The notes under the pieces were generated by a model that did no database searches, had not been told where the DNA came from, and saw only the letters and a program-made list of their open reading frames with translations. The position numbers and the translations under genes were made by a program. Shown here piece by piece: positions 15,511-20,266 of a stretch of 20,266 bases of DNA. The stretch lies in NCBI GenBank assembly GCA_041628225.1, contig JBFKPQ010000033.1:1-20266 (forward strand), written 5' to 3'. Every line of letters starts with the position of its first letter. Positions within the stretch are counted from its first letter, which is position 1. The DNA comes from JBFKPQ01 sp041628225. GTDB lineage: Bacteria; Actinomycetota; Acidimicrobiia; Spongiisociales; JAENVV01.

Positions 15511-16187
15511 CTGGGTTGCGGTATGTCGACCGGCTCGTCGTAGGCCCACAGGTCGATGTCCCACCGGCGCGGCAGATCGACATCCAGCTCCACGAGTTCC
15601 ACACGGCGCAGCTCGTCGCCGGCCACAAACAGCGTGATCTGGGCCCGGTCTCCCTGCAGGTAGCCGAGGGTGAGGAGCACGAGCCGGTCACCGGACACGA
15701 CCCCCTCCACGGTTTCGAGCTGCTCGCCAGGGAACACATCGAGCTCGGCCGGCTCGCCGGCTTGCAGACCCGAGATGTCTTCGTCGAGCAAGGCCAGGAG
15801 CCCGTCGGCCGCGAAGAGGTCGCCGGCGGTGAGGACGTCGCCCGTCATCGGCTCCCACTCGTCGGTGAACGGCCCGCGCCGCCATACCTCGGCTCCATCG
15901 CTGACGAGTTCGAGCTCACCGATGAGGCCCAAGGCCGAGAGCCGCACGACCGAATAGGCGTCGTCGGGCGCCGAGAACACGCCGTCGACGCGATCGAGCA
16001 CCGCGCCGGCCTCGGCGATCACCGGCTCCCCGGCGTAGGCGACCTGAAACCGGAAGGTATCGGCCGCCGCCACCCGCGCGGTCGCCTGGTCGACGAGCGT
16101 CTCGGGGTCACGCGCCGGCTCGGCGTCGTCACCGCACGCCGCTACGGACAGAGCCGCGATCAGGACGACCGCCAGATACCTGCGCAT
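15507..16187 (-). CDS. LppX/LprAFG-family lipoprotein (LprG-like)
   Basis: A 226-residue secreted lipoprotein. The signal peptide MRRYLAVVLIAALSVAAC ends in a clear lipobox VAAC, giving lipidated Cys18. The rest matches the layout of the LprG/LppX fold: a DPETLVDQATARVAAADTF-like helix after the anchor, alternating beta strands, AEVWRRG...EWEPM in the middle (compare LprG KLYAKLG..KWTDFG), a VEGVVSGDRL segment, and a terminal YDEPVDIPQP resembling LprG WGEPVNVTKP. In mycobacteria these proteins hold acylated lipids in a hydrophobic cavity. The ATG at 16187 is immediately preceded by TACACT plus 6 nt, so it is probably leaderless, and the gene is translationally coupled to the MFS gene by a 4-bp overlap. 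Family assignment is from remembered motifs and architecture, not a search. Confidence 0.8.
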   Translation of the reverse strand: MRRYLAVVLIAALSVAACGDDAEPARDPETLVDQATARVAAADTFRFQVAYAGEPVIAEAGAVLDRVDGVFSAPDDAYSVVRLSALGLIGELELVSDGAEVWRRGPFTDEWEPMTGDVLTAGDLFAADGLLALLDEDISGLQAGEPAELDVFPGEQLETVEGVVSGDRLVLLTLGYLQGDRAQITLFVAGDELRRVELVELDVDLPRRWDIDLWAYDEPVDIPQPR

Positions 16188-16199
16188 CCCGCCAGTGTA
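16188..16199 (-). promoter_or_regulatory. Putative leaderless promoter (-10 TACACT) of the lipoprotein-MFS pair
   Basis: TACACT (minus strand 16199-16194), then 6 nt (GGCGGG), then the lipoprotein ATG at 16187. It sits entirely in the 20-bp gap after acs, so the pair may be transcribed separately from acs. GGCGGG could also be read as a poor Shine-Dalgarno too close to the ATG. Confidence 0.5.
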
Positions 16200-16207
16200 C
16201 GGACGGC

Positions 16208-18154
16208 TCAGTCGGTACTCGTCGTTGCTTTCCCGGCGATCTCCTGGACGATGTCGGCGTTCGCCAGTGTCGTGACGTCACCGAGCTGCCGGTTCTCGGA
16301 GATGTCTTGCAAGAGGCGCCGCATGATCTTGCCCGACCGAGTCTTGGGCAGATCATCGGTGAACACGATGCTCTTGGGTTTGGCAATGGGGCCGATCGTC
16401 TCGGCCACGTGGTCCCGCAACTCGTCGATGAGGCCCTCATCGCCCTGCACGTCACCCCGCAGCGTCACGAAGGCCGCGATCGCCTGACCGGTGAGTTCGT
16501 CCTTGCGCCCGACGACCGCCGCCTCGGCCACCGACGGATGGGACACGAGGGCCGATTCGACCTCGGTCGTCGAGATGTTGTGACCGGACACGAGCATGAT
16601 GTCGTCGACGCGTCCGAGCAGCCAGTAGTACCCGTCGGAGTCGCGTTTGCATCCGTCCCCCGGGAAGTAACGGCCGGGGAACCGTGACCAGTAGGTGTCC
16701 ACGAACCGGTCGGGATCTCCCCAGATGGTCCTCGCCATCGAGGGCCATGGCTCGTTGATCACCAGGAACCCTCCCCCGCCGAGACCAACCGGATGGCCGG
16801 CTTCGTCCACGACGTCGGCCGAGATCCCGGGAAAGGGCTGGGTCGCCGACCCGGGTTTCGTCGTGGTCACCCCTGGCAGCGGCGTGAGCATGATGGCTCC
16901 GGTTTCGGTCTGCCACCACGTGTCGACGATGGGGCACGAACTCCCCCCGATGTGCTCGTGGTACCACATCCAGGCTTCGGGGTTGATCGGCTCGCCGACC
17001 GTGCCGAGCAATCGAAGCGAAGAGAGGTCGCGGCGGGCCGGGTACTGGTCACCCCACTTCATGAAGGCGCGAATCGCGGTCGGCGCGGTGTAGAAGATCG
17101 TGACCCCGTACTCCTCGATGATCTGCCACAGCCGATCCAGATCGGGGAAGTTGGGTGCCCCCTCGTACATCACCGAGGTCGTACGGTTGGCGAGGGGTCC
17201 GTAGACGATGTAGCTGTGGCCGGTCACCCATCCGATGTCGGCGGCGCACCAGTACACGTCGTCGTCGGGCTTTACGTCGAAGACGTAGCTATGCGTGGTC
17301 ATCACCGAGGTCAGATATCCACCTTTCGTGTGCACGATCCCTTTCGGCTTGCCGGTGGTGCCCGACGTGTAGAGGATGTACAGGGGATCCTCGGCGTTGA
17401 GCCGGGCCGGTTCGAACTCGGTCGACTGGCCTTCGACGAGGTCGTGGTACCAATGGTCGCGCCCGTCCTCCATGGTCACGTCGTTGCCGACTCGGCGCAC
17501 GACCACGACGCTAGACACATCGGGCGTCCTCGCGACGGCCACATCGGTGTTGGCCTTGAGCGGAACGGTGTCACCACGCCGCCAGGCGCCGTCCTGGGTG
17601 ATCACCACCCGCGCGTCGGCGTCGAGAATGCGGTCGGCCAGCGCGTCGGAGCTGAAGCCGCCGAACACCACCGAGTGCACGGCACCGATGCGCGCGCACG
17701 CCAGCATGGCGATCGGCAATTCGGGAATCATCCCCATGTAGATGGCGACGCGATCACCACGGGTCACGCCGAGACCGGCGAGCGCGTTGGCGAACCGGCC
17801 CACCTCGTCGTGGAGGTCCTGGTAGGTGATCGTCCGGGTGTCCCCCGGCTCGCCGACCCAGTGATACGCAACTTTGTCGGCCGATGTGGCCAGATGACGG
17901 TCCAGGCAGTTGTAGGCGATGTTCAGCTCGCCGTCCGCAAACCACTTGTAGAACGGAGCTGCCGAGTCGTCCAGCACCTCCGTCGGCTCGGAGAACCAGC
18001 TGATGCGATCGAGCGCCTGGCGCTGCCAGAACCCGAGCGGATCTTCTGCCGCCGTCTCATGGATGCCGGAACGTGCGTTGGCGGACGCCACAAAGGCATC
18101 GGTCGGTGGGAACAAGCGCTCTTCCTGCAGCAGGTTTTCGAGCGTTTCTGACAC
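16208..18154 (-). CDS. acs: Acetyl-CoA synthetase (AMP-forming)
   Basis: Activates acetate to acetyl-CoA through acetyl-AMP. The 648-residue ANL-superfamily enzyme has YTSGTTGKPKG at 262-272, VGEPINPEAW near 386-395, DTWWQTETG at 411-419 (the Trp pair that narrows the acyl pocket to acetate in Acs enzymes), and PKTRSGKIMRR with the catalytic lysine at residue 609. In characterised Acs proteins that lysine is inactivated by acetylation and restored by sirtuin deacetylases, so post-translational control is possible. GTG at 18154 is chosen because a perfect AGGAGG lies 4 nt upstream (18159-18164); the in-frame ATG further upstream would read into truA. It is 61 bp after truA. acs is not usually found between truA and rplM. 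Confidence 0.96.
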   Translation of the reverse strand: MSETLENLLQEERLFPPTDAFVASANARSGIHETAAEDPLGFWQRQALDRISWFSEPTEVLDDSAAPFYKWFADGELNIAYNCLDRHLATSADKVAYHWVGEPGDTRTITYQDLHDEVGRFANALAGLGVTRGDRVAIYMGMIPELPIAMLACARIGAVHSVVFGGFSSDALADRILDADARVVITQDGAWRRGDTVPLKANTDVAVARTPDVSSVVVVRRVGNDVTMEDGRDHWYHDLVEGQSTEFEPARLNAEDPLYILYTSGTTGKPKGIVHTKGGYLTSVMTTHSYVFDVKPDDDVYWCAADIGWVTGHSYIVYGPLANRTTSVMYEGAPNFPDLDRLWQIIEEYGVTIFYTAPTAIRAFMKWGDQYPARRDLSSLRLLGTVGEPINPEAWMWYHEHIGGSSCPIVDTWWQTETGAIMLTPLPGVTTTKPGSATQPFPGISADVVDEAGHPVGLGGGGFLVINEPWPSMARTIWGDPDRFVDTYWSRFPGRYFPGDGCKRDSDGYYWLLGRVDDIMLVSGHNISTTEVESALVSHPSVAEAAVVGRKDELTGQAIAAFVTLRGDVQGDEGLIDELRDHVAETIGPIAKPKSIVFTDDLPKTRSGKIMRRLLQDISENRQLGDVTTLANADIVQEIAGKATTSTD

Positions 18155-18158
18155 GGAT

Positions 18159-18164
18159 CCTCCT
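18159..18164 (-). promoter_or_regulatory. Strong Shine-Dalgarno deciding the acs GTG start
   Basis: AGGAGG on the minus strand, 4 nt before GTG 18154. It is the strongest ribosome binding site in the window and contrasts with the SD-less starts of radA, nnr, acpS and the lipoprotein gene. Confidence 0.8.
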
Positions 18165-18182
18165 GAAGAGCCAATGCCGCTG

Positions 18183-18188
18183 ACGCTA
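18183..18188 (-). promoter_or_regulatory. Possible -10 element (TAGCGT) for acs
   Basis: TAGCGT on the minus strand fits TANNNT and would give a leader of about 22 nt containing the AGGAGG. It lies within the small inverted repeat CTGA-TAGCG-TCAG. No -35 is apparent, so this is tentative. Confidence 0.35.
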
Positions 18189-18215
18189 TCAGTCCAGCTC
18201 CGACGGCGAGGCCCG

Positions 18216-18944
18216 TCAGACGTCGACGTGGAGGAGCGTGAGGCCATGTGGAGGAGCTGCGCCGCGGCCCATCGATCGGTCGCGAGCCGCCAGGAGCTCG
18301 TCCACGTAGCCGGTGTCGAGCTTCCCCCGGCCCACGTCGACGCACGCGGCCACGATCGAACGCACCATCTGATGACAGAACGCCTTGGCCGTCACTTCGA
18401 ACTCGACGCCATGTTCGACCCGCTCCCACCCCGCCGCGAACACGGTTCGCACCGTCGACCGACCGGGCGCTCTACGGCAGAACGACACGAAGTCGTGCTC
18501 GCCGACGAGGCCGCGGACGGCGTCGTCCATGACCGGTACATCGAGAGCGTGCGGAACGTGCCACCGGAAGCGCCGCCAGAACGGGTCGGGGGCCGGGCCG
18601 GTCTCCACGACGTAGCGGTACGTACGGCTGCGCGCCGAGAATCTCGCCGAGAACCCGTCGGGCGCGGCGGCGCCCGACGTGACGGCGATGTCGGACGGCA
18701 GCATCTTGCGGAGCGACGCCACCAGTCGATCGACTTCGGGCAGCGGGTCGACCTCGAACGAGACGACCTGGTGGGCAGCGTGCACCCCGGCGTCGGTGCG
18801 GCCGGCCACGACGGTCTGTACAGGACCGAGCCGTCGGCTGAGGGCCGCCTCCAGTTCCCCTTGCACCGTGCGAACGTCGGGCTGGCGGGCGTAACCGTGG
18901 AAGTCGGTGCCGTCGTAGGCCAGGTCGAGCCGAACGACCGGCAC
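18216..18944 (-). CDS. truA: tRNA pseudouridine(38-40) synthase TruA
   Basis: Isomerises uridines 38-40 of the tRNA anticodon arm. The 242-residue protein opens with VRLDLAYDGTDFHGYARQP, has the catalytic loop VAGRTDAGVHA with D51, FSARFSARSRTYRYVV, HDFVSFCRR and FCHQMVRSIVAACVDVGRG, all standard TruA motifs. I place the start at GTG 18944, one base after the stop of the Yip1-family gene (TGA-C-GTG); the longer ORF upstream overlaps that gene in a shadow frame. Translation is probably coupled. In many bacteria truA directly precedes rplM-rpsI; here acs, the lipoprotein and the MFS gene lie between. Confidence 0.96.
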   Translation of the reverse strand: MPVVRLDLAYDGTDFHGYARQPDVRTVQGELEAALSRRLGPVQTVVAGRTDAGVHAAHQVVSFEVDPLPEVDRLVASLRKMLPSDIAVTSGAAAPDGFSARFSARSRTYRYVVETGPAPDPFWRRFRWHVPHALDVPVMDDAVRGLVGEHDFVSFCRRAPGRSTVRTVFAAGWERVEHGVEFEVTAKAFCHQMVRSIVAACVDVGRGKLDTGYVDELLAARDRSMGRGAAPPHGLTLLHVDV

Positions 18945-18945
18945 G

Positions 18946-19488
18946 TCAGAAGATGGCCTGCACCACGAGCCAGATCGCCGTGGCGACGACGGCTGCAGCC
19001 ACCGCGTCGCGGGCTCGCAGCTCCATCTGGGTCTCGCCGATCTGGCGCAGTCCGAGCGCGAACCAGACGACCGCAACGACGTAGAACAGGTTGATGGCTC
19101 CGACGAACGGAAGGTCGAATCGGAGAAGGGCGAGATTGGCGAGGCTCAGCAGGGCGAACGGCACGTACGCGTATCCGACCATGGCGATCACCGTGGGAAG
19201 CCGGGCCGACCCGCCGAACACCTTCACGCCCATCGCCCACAGCGCCACCGCCGCGATCACCCAACTGAACAGGGCGCCGATGACCATGGCCAGCAACACG
19301 TCGACGGACAGGAGGTTGCGGACGAGGTTGCCCCCGCTCAGGATCGCCACGCCGACGAACTGCACGAACGCGATGATCGCCACGATCATCACCGCATTGG
19401 CGGTGGCGTATTCCTCGAAGAAGATCTTGTTCCACACCGACCGATCGAGCTTGGCCGCGCCGATCGCGTGTTCGAGCCAGGGCTGCAT
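18946..19488 (-). CDS. Yip1-family multi-pass membrane protein
   Basis: A 180-residue hydrophobic protein with five predicted membrane segments, roughly 31-51, 63-90, 99-122, 128-150 and 161-180, after a short amphipathic N-terminus (MQPWLEHAIGAAKLDRSVWNKIFFEEYA). The pattern, with GYAYVPFALLSL in the third span and WFALGLRQIGE after the fourth, is that of bacterial YIP1-domain proteins, whose role is unknown. ATG at 19488 is preferred over the longer reading frame, whose first 46 residues are Arg/Pro-rich shadow overlapping the Nudix gene. It lies 11 bp after the Nudix stop and one base before truA, so it is probably part of the coaA-nudix-yip1-truA unit. A TAGCCT 8 nt upstream may be a chance -10. 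Confidence 0.8.
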   Translation of the reverse strand: MQPWLEHAIGAAKLDRSVWNKIFFEEYATANAVMIVAIIAFVQFVGVAILSGGNLVRNLLSVDVLLAMVIGALFSWVIAAVALWAMGVKVFGGSARLPTVIAMVGYAYVPFALLSLANLALLRFDLPFVGAINLFYVVAVVWFALGLRQIGETQMELRARDAVAAAVVATAIWLVVQAIF

Positions 19489-19499
19489 CGCCCCGGAGG

Positions 19500-20039
19500 C
19501 TAACCGAGCTGGCGCACGAGTTTGGCCACCGGGCGCAGGATGCTGCGCTCGGTCGAGAAGGCCTCCACGCCGCCGAAAGGCACCCAGCGGGCGTCGTTGA
19601 CACCGTCGAGCGCCTGCACCGTCCAATCTTGCGCTTCGAAATGAAATCGGACGTCGAAATGCAGATGGGTCGGCGTCGCACCGCGACCGGGAAAGGTGTG
19701 GATGTCGATGTCGAAGGCGCCGTGGCTGTCGACCTCGGTGATGCCCGACTCTTCGGTGATCTCGCGCCGGGCGGCGGCTTCGAGATCTGCGTCGCCGGGC
19801 TCGACATGCCCGCCGGGTTGGAGCCAGCGGTCGAGCTTGGCGTGATGGACGAGGAGCACCGCCTGTCGATCGGGGGCCACCACGAAGGCGCTGGCGGTCA
19901 GGTGCCCCGGCACGTAGTGGTCCCGCGACGTGACGTCACCGGACATCGCCAGCAATTCGTCGAATCGCGCTCGGAAGGCTTGCTCGTCCGGAGCCGGATC
20001 GATCGAGTCGAGCAAGCCGCCGATCGCCGCACGGAGCAT
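19500..20039 (-). CDS. Nudix hydrolase
   Basis: A 179-residue Nudix-fold pyrophosphohydrolase of unknown substrate. The Nudix box runs from G77 to I100 (PGGHVEPGDADLEAAARRE, then ITEESGI), with the metal-binding REITEE helix intact; the spacing between the first Gly and this helix is one residue longer than the textbook motif, a common variant. The N-terminal helical part (about 1-45) precedes a strand set HLTASAFVVAPDRQAVLLVHHAKLDRW. A late WVPFGGVEAF element is typical of the fold. The ATG at 20039 follows the coaA stop by 2 bp, so the two are probably co-translated. A link to CoA or nucleotide clean-up is suggested only by this position. Confidence 0.9.
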   Translation of the reverse strand: MLRAAIGGLLDSIDPAPDEQAFRARFDELLAMSGDVTSRDHYVPGHLTASAFVVAPDRQAVLLVHHAKLDRWLQPGGHVEPGDADLEAAARREITEESGITEVDSHGAFDIDIHTFPGRGATPTHLHFDVRFHFEAQDWTVQALDGVNDARWVPFGGVEAFSTERSILRPVAKLVRQLG

Positions 20040-20041
20040 GT

Positions 20042-20266
20042 TCAGATGCGCCGCAGGCGGACCCGGCGAACCGAGTGGTCAGCCGCTTTTTCGAGGATCA
20101 GGTGTGCTCGATCACGCGTCGGAGCGATGTTCTCACGAAGGTTGACGCCGTTGATCGTGTCCCAGATCTCGGTCGCCGTGCGACGGGCCTCGCCTTCGGA
20201 GATCCCGGCGTAGCGGTGGAAGTACGCGGCCTCGTCCTGGAACACGGTCGCCCGCAGGGTCAGGAA
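20042..20266 (-). CDS. coaA: Pantothenate kinase type I CoaA, C-terminal part (5' end outside window)
   Basis: The last 74 codons of a type I (prokaryotic) pantothenate kinase, the first step of CoA synthesis. The tail reads FQDEAAYFHRYAGISEGEA...IWDTINGVNLRENIAPTRDRAHLILEKAADHSVRRVRLRRI, shown here only in part; YFHRYA, the IWDxINxxNLxENIxPTRxRA block and the final HSVxxVRLR are characteristic of CoaA C-termini. The frame is open to the window edge, so this is a truncation by the window and not a pseudogene. The P-loop lies beyond the edge. It is followed by the Nudix gene after 2 bp. Confidence 0.9.
   Translation of the reverse strand, partial: FLTLRATVFQDEAAYFHRYAGISEGEARRTATEIWDTINGVNLRENIAPTRDRAHLILEKAADHSVRRVRLRRI

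Noticed and set aside
19497..19502. TAGCCT as a leaderless -10 for the Yip1-family gene
   Set aside because: Spacing is 8 nt, the hexamer overlaps the Nudix stop, and tight spacing with the neighbours suggests one operon.

Overview
The window is a dense, GC-rich chromosomal segment of housekeeping genes, almost all on the minus strand. No mobile elements, CRISPR arrays, tRNAs or rRNAs were seen. The gene set points to an actinomycete. The run rplM-rpsI-glmM-glmS-(acpS)-nnr-alr-(S58)-tsaE-tsaB-rimI-tsaD follows the conserved actinobacterial order, an LppX/LprAFG-type lipoprotein is present, and several genes seem to be transcribed leaderless. The proteins do not look like close relatives of Mycobacterium or Streptomyces. 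My guess is a deep lineage such as Acidimicrobiia, which is inference only.

Layout from the right edge, in the direction of minus-strand transcription: the 3' end of coaA (pantothenate kinase), a Nudix hydrolase, a Yip1-family membrane protein, truA, acs (acetyl-CoA synthetase), an LprG-like lipoprotein and a 14-TM MFS exporter that overlap by 4 bp, then rplM-rpsI-glmM, a 243-bp gap, and glmS. acpS lies on the plus strand, tail to tail with glmS and divergent from a seven-gene minus-strand operon: nnr (bifunctional NAD(P)HX repair), alr, an S58/P1 Ntn-hydrolase, tsaE, tsaB, rimI and tsaD. A plus-strand zinc-ribbon/discoidin-like membrane protein runs tail to tail into tsaD and is divergent from radA-disA, whose disA is cut by the left edge.

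Functional themes: cell-wall precursor supply (glmM, glmS, alr), t6A tRNA modification (tsaB, tsaD, tsaE) with RimI, CoA and ACP metabolism (coaA, acs, acpS), translation (rplM, rpsI, truA), genome integrity and c-di-AMP signalling (radA, disA), and envelope lipid export (the lipoprotein-MFS pair).

The most interesting signals are three. First, the lipoprotein/MFS pair resembles the mycobacterial LprG-Rv1410c (P55) lipid-export module; it sits with acs between truA and rplM and appears to have its own leaderless promoter. Second, the same promoter geometry, TANNNT then exactly 6 nt then the start codon, occurs at radA, nnr, acpS and the lipoprotein gene. Third, a DmpA-type hydrolase is translationally coupled to alanine racemase.
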